Positions 1-11,889 of a stretch of DNA of 64,000 nucleotides are shown in pieces (position 1 is the first letter of the stretch; each line of letters opens with the position of its first letter). A program made the position numbers and the translations under genes. The DNA lies in assembly GCF_029227915.1 (NCBI RefSeq), contig NC_079877.1, positions 25,073,851-25,137,850 on the forward strand. Reading direction: 5' to 3'. The stretch is from Hydractinia symbiolongicarpus. Its lineage: Eukaryota > Cnidaria > Hydrozoa > Anthoathecata > Hydractiniidae. The notes beneath the pieces were generated by a model. That model made no database searches. It was not told where the DNA came from and saw only the letters and a program-made list of their open reading frames with translations.

Positions 1-1159
1 GAACCATCATTGAGAGAAAGTGTATTTGCTCATAGTTGTTTGAATCCCTTTTAATGCAGCATTCCTTTTTTAAAGCAACCATATGATATTGTAGTTCAAA
101 ATATGTATTTTTTTTTGCCATTATTTACAACTAGTCGATAAAGCCTGTGGAAAAATCCACTTAGGCAAAAGAACAATGGAAAAATAGGTTGTTTTAGATT
201 TTTTTGTGAAGACGTCAGTAGTACAGATACAAAAAACATTTGGTGAAAATTAGTTCATTCGTTGCCTGTAATAAGTAGAGGTCAAAACTGGTCAAAATAA
301 TGTATAGAATCGTGTGCTTTTGGTCGAATGCCTAAGAAGATATAGGGTATTAAAAATTTTGCTGATGTCATCAAAGTCTCCCGTACAAAGAAATTTATAG
401 GATTATGTATTTTTTACAAATGGTTGCAGAGATGTTAGAGTTTGAAGGGTTTTTTGATGACGTTTTTAACCCGTCCATTCCGAAACAGATTTGGGGACCC
501 AGGTTTGGGAAAATTACCCAAATTGGTCCTAGGTGGTCCTTAGTTACCCACTCGGTGAAAAATGATTGATGTCACCACCTCGTTTCCAAGTTATTTGGCC
601 TCAAAGTTTCAGTGTATTGTAATGGCTTCACTAATGTTAATATACTTTCCTTTGAGGTAAATATTATTTTAACATTAAAGTTTGGTAAATTACAGAACAA
701 TTTTTTAGGCGATGTTTTTGAGACTTTATCAAAAAAATTGTGAACAACTTTTTGCTATGTTTCGTAAATATTTTTACCAAAAAAAGTTGTCTGAGTTATT
801 CTGTTTTTTTAATTATTGTTATCTATTCATATCTCCATTTGTTTACAAGCGCACTCATTGTTTTATTTCGGGCTTGCCTACCTACTTAAAATGTTAAAGT
901 TAATGTTAAAATTAAGTGTTGGAAAGTCGAGACCACATAAAATTAATCAGAATACCTCACAGAGTGTTTGAAGAAATATAAAAAAAATACTGTATGTACT
1001 TATGGCCTAAATGAGAGGTAGCCTATGCCAAATACTTTTCTTAAGGGAATATTTTGATTAGAAGACACATGGTCATTTTAACACAGAAACATCAGGCTAC
1101 AGATGGCATTTAAAAAAATTGTTTGAAATGCATTTGTAAAGCACGTTGAAATCAAAGAA
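1..1159. other. No recognisable gene; AT-rich flank
   Basis: I see no convincing exon here. ORFs such as the one at 712-897 are low-complexity and match nothing I know. A short fragment of the hairpin-core dispersed repeat (a CTAGTCG start followed by the stem GTGGAAAAATCCAC) lies at about 131-160. The signal-peptide exon of the receptor that begins at 3205 could be here or before the window, but I could not identify it. Confidence 0.5.
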
Positions 1160-1311
1160 GATAAATATAGATTGAGAGATAGATGTGCATATTTTACATG
1201 GATAGCCTCACAAATATCGAGGGATATAATATGTCTATTTCCAGGAGGGGCCGAGTATTTAATGCTCATTTTTACGCAGACCCAATTAGGGCCTGCGCTC
1301 TATTAGACGAG
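1160..1311. repeat. Dispersed repeat, copy 1 (second copy near 19,750)
   Basis: A stretch beginning near AGATGTGCATATTTTACATG and running through GCCTCACAAATATC and a TTTCCAGGA motif recurs in the same orientation at about 19,750-19,919. The copies differ by scattered substitutions and small indels, so this is an old interspersed repeat. Its class is unknown. Confidence 0.55.
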
Positions 1312-1468
1312 TTCAAACTTTTATTTCTAAACAGACAAATATATGTACACAAATAATTTTCGATAAAATAAATCATTCTGAAAATATGGATTTAAATAAA
1401 ATGTGTCGTAATATTCTATAATAGTTTTTTTCGTAGAATTCCAAACTTCAGGCTCAAAGTTTATAATG

Positions 1469-3061
1469 TCAAGCACCATCCCATGGGTTGTCCAAACCAA
1501 AATGACATTGGGAAAAGCCAGTTACTCCCATTTGCATAACACTGTGTGTGTGATATTTGTGGTTTTTGTTCAATACTGTTTTTTCTTCTGTGTGCGTCAA
1601 GTAGGGTAGTTTTACGTTTAAATCATTTGGAGTCGTGTAATTAATCAAAAAAGGACATTTTACTTCTAAACATGCTGGCAGACAACAATCACATGTTATT
1701 ATTTTGTTTGCACTTGCACCAATGTTTTTATATAAATGCAAGCCACACTCTAAAACCTTCACATTTTAATGCCCTTGTAAGAAGTTGTCTTTAAATGCAT
1801 TAAAAGCATTTATTTCTATTGTACGTCCATATTTTAGTGCTGGTATATTAGGGCTAATAAATGACATGCCTGAAACTTTCTGGTTTAATGCCCAGTTGTT
1901 AACAAATCCTCCACCTCCTGATTTAAGTTTTTTCATTTTTGTTAAAACTTCATGGCCTTTTGAGGTAGAGCTTTCTAAAATTATACTAACCAGTGTTCTT
2001 ACTTTGTCCTTGGGTTAATTTTTCAATATCATTAGTTATATTTCAATATCATTAGATTGCATTTAAATTCAGTTTTTGTTTTTCACATTGCAAGTATGTC
2101 ACTTATACTGTATACATCTGATGGTTGAGTTAAATGAGAAATACTTAAACACTCTAACAAAGTCAAATTCTGGTTTTGGTACAGCAGTTAATAAAATACT
2201 ATCAGGAATAATTTCTTTTAATTCGTCTGCTATTTCGTTAAGAGAGAGTAATTTCTCACCACAATGTTGAAGAGGATCAAAGTTCTTTTTAGGTGTCGAT
2301 ACTAAAGAGCGCTTTCTCTCCCCCCTTTCTGAAAAGCTATCTCTGCTAAAATTCAAGTCTTTAATTTTAGTTGGAGCTACTTGCTTTCTGTTAGGAAGCT
2401 ACTCGTTAGCAGTGCCTGTACAAGCTATATATGTAAGACCAATTCTGACAGCAGATTCAATGTGATATAGAGCAGCCGCAACATCATTACATGTCTGGCT
2501 CATTCCAGCCATACATGTACAATGGCACGACATTATTTTACCACTTTTTTCCAGAATTAACCATAGTTTTTGGAAAGGATCGTTAAACGCTTGCGACTTT
2601 CTGCATGTACCTTTAAAAATGCAAAAAGTACTTCCCGTTAAGTCATGATAGGCGAGAGGTTGAAGACATCCAGACTTATAATAGCTATATTCCTCTGAGT
2701 TTTTGTAGTCATTTAAATCTGAACTACCTAGTTCTGATGGATAAAACAAAAGGTAGCTAAAGATGTCAGGATACAGCACTATAGACCAAAACTTTATCCC
2801 TTCTTGCTCATCCATCCAACCGCAAGGTATTTTAAAAGGATCTGGAAGTGTTCTATCGTTTATTTTCAGCTTCTTCTAATATTCTTCTTTTAAATTACTA
2901 TCTACTTCTTGAGCAGTTTTCACAGGCTGGACGAAGTTCTCAGCTGCTGAAAACACTCAAGCAATTAGTTCTTCCTTTCTTTTACTTATCCTTAAATTTC
3001 TGACTCTCAAGTAGTTCTTCAACTCTTCAACAGACTTTTTTGATATTAAATCGTATTCCAT
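1469..3061 (-). pseudogene. Decayed SAP-SWIM-YqaJ nuclease-type gene
   Basis: Read on the minus strand from an ATG at 3061, one frame carries three recognisable domains in order. The first is an N-terminal SAP-like helix pair (SVEELKNYLRVRNL, then ISKRKEELI). The second is a SWIM-type zinc motif (CHCTCMAGMSQTCND), in which the last ligand, usually His, is Asn. The third is a YqaJ/lambda-exonuclease-like core ending in LEVKCPF, which keeps the family E-x-K pair. In-frame stops interrupt it at 2957-2959, 2876-2878 and 2399-2401, with more near 2099 and 1765. The family's catalytic Asp in the GASAD-type motif reads Asn (GASAN). Genes of this architecture are common and mobile-like in cnidarian genomes; this copy looks dead. 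It is divergent from the receptor at 3205. Confidence 0.72.
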
Positions 3062-3204
3062 GTTTGTTTAATTGTTCAAAAAAGTTGGTAAATAATTTGA
3101 TAGCTATAGCGCGATGTTTATACTTCGTTTTCTCAAGTGAACTGAATCTTAGTTAAATAGGTGTATTTTTTTATTTTATATTCATTGCTTTTTTTTTATT
3201 TTAG

Positions 3205-6200
3205 ACTGTGGTGACTGGATAGAGCCCAGTAATAATCAAAACAAATGGGCTAATGAAACTGGAAGTGTACTTTTTGAATGGAAATATAATTTAGGCAGTG
3301 GAGACACTCCTTCCAATGTTGCAGTCCAATGTGGTTATTTTAAAGGCACAGACTTACAAACTGTTGTGCAAAAAGTAGGACACACAAATCCACTGGGAAG
3401 AACTAATGATGCAATGAGCTCAAGGGTGGATGTTTTCACAAGAAATGAGGATCCAGGATATGTTGCTTTTAGATTAAGAAGTGTACAAAAATCTGATGAA
3501 TATGCTTACCAATGTACCCTAAATACTCCATTAAGCAAACAAAGTAAAAGATACACACTCAAAGTATTAAGTAAGTGTTATAAGATTTGAAGTATAATAT
3601 CATTAAAAAAAACACCAAATCAGCCTGGATTATCTAAAAAAAATTATCATTTAGAACGGCCAGAATTTAAAACTTTTTCTGTGAATCCTACATCTGTGGA
3701 AGCCGAAAAAGCAATCACAATAAATGTGGTTACATCTGGTAATCCTGTGCCAAGGTTGATTTGCTATCTGATGTCAACAAGTGGAAATGAAATAGATCGA
3801 TTACCTCGTTCTGGTAAGAATAATTGTTTTATAGTGCTGTTATCAGCATTGATGATGGATGTATACCAAAAAGCATTTGCTTTATTGAAAAAGGGTAAAA
3901 GAATATCTAGTTTCAGTTTTTTTAGATAAACCCTTTCTAAATATTCACCATATTTATGTGACATTTCGTAAAGAATTTTCCTTTAATTCATTCATGAAAA
4001 AAATGCATGTTTTTGGGCTAAATGTAAGTGTTGATATAACATGGTTTGTTGATCTTATTGTTTAGTATTATAAAGGAGTTGTTTTTTGATCTCTTATTGT
4101 GTTTCTTATTAACAAAAAATAAAAATAAAGTATGTCTCGGGGAAGAGCTTCCCAGGGACATTTTTTTGTATTTTTTGCTGGAGACATCAAAAATAAAAAA
4201 TGACCCTGGGGATTTGGTTGCTTATTACCATTTTGACATTGCACACACTTTTATAACAATCATACTTTTTGCTTTGACCATTGCAATTCTTACAAATTCG
4301 ACATGTGGATCCTTGATGCGACAACTAAAACTAAAATGATTGTTGAAAAATTAACTAAACGATTACTAAGAATTTCTTGGCATTTAAAACATGATTGAAT
4401 AAAAAACAATAATGCTAGATAATATTGATTAAGAAATTAATATATCGCACATTTTTCAAAAATATTCATGATTATTCACATTACAATAGTTTAACTTCTA
4501 CTCCATCAATTCTTTCAAAAGACTAGTCGGTAGCACGTGGAAAAATCCACAGGTTCATCTGTCCTTTATTTATTGCATTTCGTGTTTCTGTAACACAACT
4601 TTTTTTTCTCAAGCACAAACAGACAGATGGAATATGGCTATTATTAAATAGACTAGTCGTTGCCCGTGGAAAAATCCACGGGTTCGCCCGTCCTTTATAT
4701 TTACCAGTCGCAACAAAGTGGATAAAAATATATGGCATTTGATATTTGTGTTTCCGTAACATCATTTTCTAACTCAGTGAGTGGTCCGCCAGACGGACAA
4801 CACCCGCGGAAAATTCGCTAGGTCGCCGTCCCTTATATTTACCCGTCGCAACAAAGTGGACAAAAATATATCGCATTTTGGTATTGGTGCGCATTTTAAA
4901 AATTTCGTGTTTCCGTTACGGGACGCGGCTTTCGCGGACACACAGACAAAATACGGCTATTATTAAAGAGATTAATGTTAATGGACGTTTTGTGATTACC
5001 AAGGTTCTTAATTTAAATTTTTTTTTATGACATCTTCTTTTATTATAAAATTATTCTCCATGAGAACTAATTCCTGTGAAATTAATTATTTACTGAATTA
5101 TATCATTTTTAAACACAAAAGTAGAGTCAAAAAAAACTTTAAACTGTATACCATACATTTGTCACATCATTGATGTTTTCAGTAATTTTGGCAAATTGCC
5201 AAGGCCACGTCAAAACTGAGAATTGTGATAGTGGCCAAAAAACAACAACAAAGGTTACAATTTAGAATAAAACAATTGCTAAAATATCTGTCTTATTTTA
5301 AAACTTATTCTCTATGGCATGTTTATTTTGAATTCCAGAATCGCTTTAAGCAAAAACTTAGTTATGTATTTTTAATAATTAATTAATGTGGCCTAAAAAA
5401 TAAACAGACTATTTTCTGTGTAATTTTAAAAATAGTTTTACGAAAACTTAACATATTTTTGCCCACGTTATAGTCTGGTCTAAATTCAAATTTCCCTTAA
5501 AAAAACAAACTATGGAAAAAAAAACTATCGAGCTAGCTAGCTAGCTAGCTAGCTAGCCACTTTCCAGAAAATATTAAATCTAAAACTTTCATCACAAAAT
5601 TCAAAAATTGTATCAAGTTAATAGTCATCCTATCGTGTTTATAAAGGACTTATTGAGTTAGGGAACCTTTGTAAGCACAGTCGCTCAATTTTTATGTTTC
5701 TTTCCCATAGGTCGAACTAGCAATATTACACAAAAGACATTTCTTGTGACAAAATTATCGAAAGAAGTTTTATGTATTGCCACTGGAGAGCGCACAGGTC
5801 CTGTAAACGACACAAGACAGCTAAATGTTATATGTAAGTTTTTCTTTGATTTAAACAAACGCATAATTAGTATTTTTTCATTAATAATATCGAAATTTCT
5901 TATAGCTAAACCATTTAAAGTAAAGAATTTGGCACAAGTTGAGAGCTCTGTTGACTCGTCTGTTACTGTCAGATGGCTTCATATACCATCCAATGAAACC
6001 GGTGATCCAAGTCAAGGAGAAAGTTTTCTTCTCCGTTATGAGCTTGTATGGTGGGACAAAAGTATAGGAAGAATACAAAATCAAACTATTAAAGATTTAG
6101 GTTTGCCTGGTACACTGGAACAAAACCGATATTACTACAAGAGGGATGGCTATGTTTATTATACCTTAAGAGACTTGGATATAAAAAGTCAATATGGTAT

Positions 6201-8577
6201 AGTAGTGTATGGAGTCAACCGATTGGGAAAAGGAGAAGAAACCAATGTAAATACTGATTTTCGTCCCAAAAATGCTGGTACGTTAAATATGTATTTGTCT
6301 TTGTTTGCTAGAAAAGTTTACTCCCTCTCATGACATTTACACCTTTTTTGAAGTAAAAAGTACAAGTTAAGAAAAATGATAATAATAAGGAATTATACCA
6401 ATTTTTCATATATTCTTCCCTGTTGCTACTGTTCTAGTTTTCAATGCATCCTGTGCATTACATCAATTATAGTCACACTAAAGGGAACTCAAGGTGTAAA
6501 ATGATGTTAAACGTATATTACATAGCCTAAAAAGTTGGTTAACAAGTCTTTTTAAATTTTTAAAAAAGCTCTTTTCGTTCTCAAGATATTTACATTTAAA
6601 GAATTTCAGATTTGATTATGCTGCATAAATTATGATGTCACATTTGAGGAATAGCAAATTTTTACATTTTCTGTCATCAGTAATTTTAGACCTGTTAAGG
6701 GGTGGGCATTCAAAATTTAGCAATGCATATATATATAAAGAGCTTTTTTAAAAATTTAAAAAGACTTGTTAACCTACTTTCTAGACTCTACAATATAATT
6801 CAAACATCATTTTATACATCTAGTTCCTTTTAAATGAATTGCTGACTAAATTTATTCATTATATTTAACATTTTTTTTTACCTTTAGCTAGCAAGACAGA
6901 TGATGGCGACAACATGATTGGTATTGTTATTGGAGCTGTGTTGGGAGGGATAATTGTATTGGTTCTTGTGATTGTTTTTATCGTTTGGTGTAGCAAACGC
7001 TCTGATGCAAGTAAGTTTAAACTAAACTGAGTCTGTGTTATGCTAGTATGGTGTAAAGTGAGTCTCTGTGATGCTAGTAAGGTGTAAACTGAGTGCCTGT
7101 GGCGCCAGTAAGGTGTAAATTGAGTCTCTGTGATGCCAGTAAGGTGTAAACTGAGATTATATGATGCTAGTAAGGTGTAAACTTGACTATGTGATGCCAG
7201 TAGGGTGTAAACCAAGTACCTTTGGTGCCAGTAAGGTGTAAACTGTATGTTTGTGATGCTAGTAAGGTGTAAACTGAGTGTCTGTGATGCTAGTAAGGTG
7301 TACACTTAGTCTCTGCGATGCTAGTAAGGTGTACACCGAGTCTCTACGATGCTTGTAAGATGTAAACTGAGTCTCTGTGATGCTAGTATGATTTAAACTG
7401 AGTCTCTGTGATGCTAGTAAGATTTAAACTGAGTCTCTGTGATGCTAGTATGGTTTAAACTGAGTCTCTGTGATGCTAGTATGATTTAAACTGAGCCTCT
7501 GTAATTCTAGTAAGGTGTACACAAAGTCTCTGCGATGCTAGTAAGGTGTAAACTGAGTCACTGTGATGAAAACAAGTTAAGATAAATTAAGAATAAGAAA
7601 TTATAAAATGGTCAGCTACTTCGGCCATAGAGAAAGTTTTGCGATTTTTTTATTTGTAAATTTATATGGTCTCATTTTGTATCTTGTTGCAAATGCACAG
7701 TCTAAGCGATTTCTGTTGTGTCTATTATTGCGTGTAACAACGGAAAACCCAGGCTAAGTTTGAATGATAACACACAGAATTATTTTTGTTTTAGGCAAAC
7801 GTTATCCAGCCAGGTATGATTTTGTTATATTTAATTCTTGAAAGTAAAAGTTTGATGAGACTATCTTGAGCGAGGGAAAGTGCGAATCGGCATATTTCTG
7901 TAATTCAATAAACCTTTCGATATGTCTCTCCATGAACTGGTCATTTTTTCTTTGGCTTGTATCATAATGTTTATGTTAAACCAAACCGGATTCACTTTAT
8001 ACAAAACAATGTTCTGGAGATTCCCCTAATTTTTTGGCGGTTTTGAGCTTTCATATTTCTATACATATTGTCTACCTACTTTTATCCTTTTTCATTTTTT
8101 GTAGTTATGTTGAAGAGGCTGTTGATTACCCGCCTAACCAAGGCCACAGTCTTTACGCTGGTGTTGAAAAAAAACAAAAAGTAGTCTCTCGAAGTGATTC
8201 GACTTCTGGATACCCCGACGTAGTTGGAAACGTAAGTTTTATTTTTACCATTGAGGGCATTGATACATCACTCCCCTGCAATCGAGGAATGAGACGTTTT
8301 ATTCCTTTCTGACTCGTTGGGAAATTAAGAAATAAAACTTTACAGTTATAGTGTCTAGAAACTAGCAAATTAAATTGGGTATATAAAAAGACTTTTTACG
8401 TGGTTATTTATTCATTCGTTTATTTTTTTCATTATTCATTTTAACAACCATCCATTCATCTAATCATTCATTTAATCATCCATTTACCTGCTTAGTTTTT
8501 TTCTTTAGGGTAACGATTACTCCATGAAGCCAAGAAATAGTTCTTCGTACGAACCTTCCAACAAGGCGTTTGTATAA
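3205..8577 (+). CDS. Alr-like Ig/FN3 type I receptor with ITIM-like tail
   Basis: Eight exons fit with consistent phases: 3205-3570, 3655-3813, 5711-5833, 5906-6277, 6888-7010, 7795-7813, 8105-8231 and 8509-8577, giving about 452 aa without the missing leader exon. Exon 1 is a V-set-like Ig domain ending in DEYAYQC. Exons 2 and 3 form a second Ig domain (cysteines in LICYL and VLCIA). Exon 4 is an FN3-like domain with VTVRWL and YGVNRLGKGEE. Exon 5 holds a membrane helix (IGIVIGAVLGGIIVLVLVIV) followed by WCSKR. The tail carries SLYAGV and SGYPDV, both fitting the ITIM consensus [ISLV]xYxx[ILV], and ends in KAFV. The Ig-encoding exon boundaries are all phase 1. This resembles hydrozoan Alr allorecognition receptors (homophilic cell-surface recognition), but that assignment is inference. 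The start lies upstream and is not identified. A possible AATAAA is at 9444-9449. Confidence 0.78.
4521..4975. repeat. Clustered copies of a hairpin-core dispersed repeat
   Basis: Three adjacent copies lie in the receptor intron, starting at about 4521, 4651 and 4780. A typical copy starts GACTAGTCGTTGCCCGTGG and contains the small palindrome CCGTGGAAAAATCCACGG. It then has a GGGTTCGCCCGTCC box and an AACAAAGTGGA box, and ends in GGCTATTATTAAA. Further partial copies are at about 131-160 and 54,695-54,790. Lack of terminal inverted repeats and a common 3' end suggest a SINE-like or other non-autonomous element; the class is not determined. Confidence 0.6.
5530..5557. repeat. (AGCT)n microsatellite
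   Basis: About seven tandem AGCT units in the receptor intron. The tract is self-complementary. A shorter similar tract is near 17,108-17,138. Confidence 0.9.
6481..6830. mobile_element. MITE with long TIRs and TA target site
   Basis: Terminal inverted repeats of roughly 90 bp start AAGGGAACTCAAGG and include a TTAACAAGTCTTTTTAAA segment at both inner ends. TA dinucleotides flank the element at 6479-6480 and 6831-6832, typical of Tc1/mariner-type MITEs. The 350-bp element has no coding capacity and lies between the FN3 and transmembrane exons. Relatives are at 11,890-12,239 (by segmental duplication) and 56,633-56,933 (independent insertion). Confidence 0.75.
7020..7570. repeat. Intronic minisatellite in receptor gene, copy 1
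   Basis: About 15 imperfect tandem units built on GATGCTAGTAAGGTGTAAAC plus TGAGTCTCTGT, about 31-38 bp each, sit in the intron after the transmembrane exon. Long minus-strand ORFs across it are products of the repeat period and are not genes. The array is about 160 bp longer than its partner at 12,430-12,825, which accounts for most of the length difference between the two duplicated segments. Confidence 0.9.
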
Positions 8578-9918
8578 AGCTAGTTTTTTACGAATCACAT
8601 GATAGAGACGGTAATTTACAGAAGACGCATTTGCAGAGAGGAGTTGAAGCTGGTCACGTGGCTTCGGAGGCGTTTCATGAAATCACGTAATTTGCACTTT
8701 AGTGGATAAGCAGACCAGTGTGGAACAAAATGACTTGATTTTTGCACATTTAGACTGGAGATAATTAGGTTATATATAAGAAAAGTTATAGTTATTAACT
8801 CTCTTCAATTTGTTCAGTATTTCACTTTCTTAAGGTAAGCTGTTTTGACTGCGCAGGCTGTCCTTTTGTACATTTTCTAAAGTCTCCTTTATTTCCAGTC
8901 GAGTTGTGGATTTTCATTGCTTATGTGTTAACGCCAGAAAGGGTGTAAATTTATGAAAACTTTCAGAAATTGGGGAACTTTGGTAAAAAAAAAACTCTGA
9001 TAAGGTTGAGAGCAAAAAGTGAAATATTTGATAGAAACATTTAAAGAAAAGGTGAAAGAATCACAGTTCCCATGTCAAGCCCATTTTTTTTGTTTTTTTA
9101 ATTTTTAATATATTTTTTTGATTTTTATTAAATTTTTGGTAATTGGAATGATAATTTTTATTTTCATATAATGCACAATCTTGTAATGTACATACAATTT
9201 ATTTAATTTTCACTGTACAGTTTGATGGCTAACTTGTCGTGGAAGATTCGTTACCAGTCTTTTTAAAACAATCCCGTGCATTCAATAACAAGCAATATAA
9301 GAAAAGAAAATATATAAAATTAGTTACTTCATGGAAAATCCAGAAGGTTCACCGGCCAACAAATTATTTACTTTGCGGGGAACCTGGAATAAAGCTGTGC
9401 GCAGCCATTTTGGACGTACAGAGTGTGGTTATTACAAAATAGAAATAAAGAGTATAAGGTATTGCTGGTTTGAATGCATGTTATTTGTTTACATCTGTAT
9501 AGTTTATTTTCAGTTGGTGTAGTAGGTTTATAACACGTGTATATTAATTCGATTTTTATAATGAACTAATCAAATCATAATCCTTTATTAGAAAAATCTT
9601 GTGTTGTTATGTTGCAGGTTTTGCAAATGAGATTGGGTCCTTTAAGTATAATGTTAAGTAGAGAAAGAAAGGGGTAACATTGGAGTAAGTTAACTAAGGC
9701 AAAGCATAAGATTAATACATCATTTTAAACTGTCGTCGAATCAGTCCGTAATGACGAGGTGGATTAAAATACAGAAAGAAATAGTCAGAGGACGAAAAAT
9801 GGGAAATAAATCACCCAAGATGGAGGAGAAATAAATTAAAAAATAACATTGTTGTTCGTTGTTGTTGTTGTTGTTAATAATGGTACTTGCACAATGCATC
9901 TTTTAACAGACTTTTTCA

Positions 9919-9961
9919 GAATGTTGAATATGCGTGCGTAAAGCACGCATATTCAGCATTC
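9919..9961. repeat. Near-perfect inverted repeat (hairpin)
   Basis: Two 19-bp arms around GAATATGCGTGC and GCACGCATATTC, with one mismatch and a 5-nt GTAAA loop. It lies in the 3' flank of the receptor and is repeated at 15,182-15,224. The loop is too short for a typical microRNA precursor. Confidence 0.8.
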
Positions 9962-10821
9962 CTTTCTAAACTCCGATAAAACTCAGGCCAGATCTACCAA
10001 CCCTCGAATGTCGAGGCTTGAGGTTTTCCCTAGATGCTGCCCGACGAACATTACGAAGCGCCCTTACGTGCACATGTAGTTGTTAGGAACAGCAAGTTAA
10101 TTGAAGGATAGGTAATCTGCAAATTTCGACCTGGTCATCGTCCCCGATGTAAACCGAAACTCATTTCGATTATTCGACGCAATTGAAAACTCATTTGATA
10201 AAAGATTGTTTTTATTTTTTAATTTGAAAAACTAATTCGTCCCGAAAAACCGATTCGACGACTGAAAAAAGACTTTTCGGAATTTTGATGCCCGGCTCGT
10301 TCACAGCGATTTTTGCTCTTTTTATCTCAGACATATCCTTATATTCTAAAGCTATCATTTATCTGGGTATAACTCTTCCCCTCTCTTTACTTCCTTGTTT
10401 TTTTATGGATGACGTGTGTGTTTCAACATGCTAAAAAATGATTAATTCGCAAAACAATCTTTCTGGAAGTACGTAGCTGTATTAAGTTGTAAGTGATTAG
10501 AAAATTATGTACTTTTATAAGCTCTTCGCAAAACAGAAAAAACATTTTTTTCAAACATTTTAAATGCTTGTAGTTACCAGGATAACTCTTAGTTATGTTT
10601 GAACAAACCATTCTGTCTTTGTTAGTTGCATGAATGAATGTATTACTCATGACCAGTTCGCAAAATCTGGTCATGTTTTGGCCGTAAAATGCTCAACTCA
10701 ACGACCATTCTTGTCCCATTCTTGTTTTTTCTCATAATCAAAATAGCAAAAGAATGGTTTAAGGAAACAAACAACATCAGAAAAATGAGAGAAGCAAATA
10801 AATGGATTCAAGAGTATATTA

Positions 10822-10947
10822 GAAGAAGAGACTAAAGAAAGGGAAATGGAGTGAAAAGAATAGAAAAAAGAAAGAAGAGAGAAAAAGAGAGAGAGAAAAA
10901 GAAAAAAATATTAAAAAAAGAGAAGAACGAGAAAAAAGAAGAAATTA
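10822..10947. repeat. Polypurine tract
   Basis: About 125 bp of almost pure A/G on the plus strand (GAAAGAAGAGAGAAAAAGAG type), with a copy at about 16,080-16,205 in the second segment. No gene is supported. Such tracts can form triplexes, but nothing here shows a function. Confidence 0.75.
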
Positions 10948-11889
10948 GCCTTGCACCTAGTCAATAACAATATATGCAATACATAACAATATAAACAATA
11001 AATTGTATTAACATATATTTCAATCTCTTTGTTGTATAGGAGCTTGTTGGAAAAACGACAAAGTCGGCGATTTGAACATTCAAAGATTCAAAAAGGAAAA
11101 TATCCCTGGAGACGAGGAGGGTGTGCGTCGCTAAAATAAACTGACGCTGATTCCGCTTCACGATTCCAACTTGTTACTCGGCATACAAAACGTAATAAAT
11201 AATTCCCTGGATGAAAAGTGACAAGACAGCTAAATGTTATATGTAAGTTTTTCTTTGATTTAAACAAACGCATAATTAGTATTTTTTCATTAATAATATC
11301 GAAATTTCTTATAGCTAAACCATTTAAAGTAAAGAATTTGGCACAAGTTGAGAGCTCTGTTGACTCGTCTGTTACTGTCAGATGGCTTCATATACCATCC
11401 AATGAAACCGGTGATCCAAGTCAAGGAGAAAGTTTTCTTCTCCGTTATGAGCTTGTATGGTGGGACAAAAGTATAGGAAGAATACAAAATCAAACTATTA
11501 AAGATTTAGGTTTGCCTGGTACACTGGAACAAAACCGATATTACTACAAGAGGGATGGCTATGTTTATTATACCTTAAGAGACTTGGATATAAAAAGTCA
11601 ATATGGTATAGTAGTGTATGGAGTCAACCGATTGGGAAAAGGAGAAGAAACCAATGTAAATACTGATTTTCGTCCCAAAAATGCTGGTACGTTAAATATG
11701 TATTTGTCTTTGTTTGCTAGAAAAGTTTACTCCCTCTCATGACATTTACACCTTTTTTGAAGTAAAAAGTACAAGTTAAGAAAAATGATAATAATAAGGA
11801 ATTATACCAATTTTTCATATATTCTTCCCTGTTGCTACTGTTCTAGTTTTCAATGCATCCTGTGCATTACATCAATTATAGTCACACTA

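Larger units (their letters stand above)
5812..11220. repeat. Tandem segmental duplication, copy 1 (5,409 bp)
   Basis: The unit begins inside receptor exon 3 at ACAAGACAGCTAAATG and ends at GGATGAAAAGTG. It is followed directly by copy 2 at 11,221. It carries the last 22 bp of exon 3, the FN3, transmembrane and tail exons, the 3' flank, an internal MITE, an intronic minisatellite, a hairpin at 9919-9961 and a polypurine tract. The gene-free part, 8578-11,220, shows no other exon that I can support; small ORFs at 9239-9522 are uninformative. Confidence 0.93.

Noticed and set aside
2399-2815. The 138-aa minus-strand ORF as an intact gene
   Set aside because: Sequence on both sides continues the same frame and the same family past stop codons, so it is one piece of a larger pseudogene.
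6865-7305. 146-aa minus-strand ORF across the receptor intron
   Set aside because: It reads the antisense of the minisatellite and the transmembrane exon; the repetitive peptide follows from the repeat unit.
9239-9522. Two overlapping small ORFs repeated at 14,500-14,783
   Set aside because: They lie in the receptor 3' flank, have no recognisable domain, overlap in different frames and are merely duplicated with the segment.
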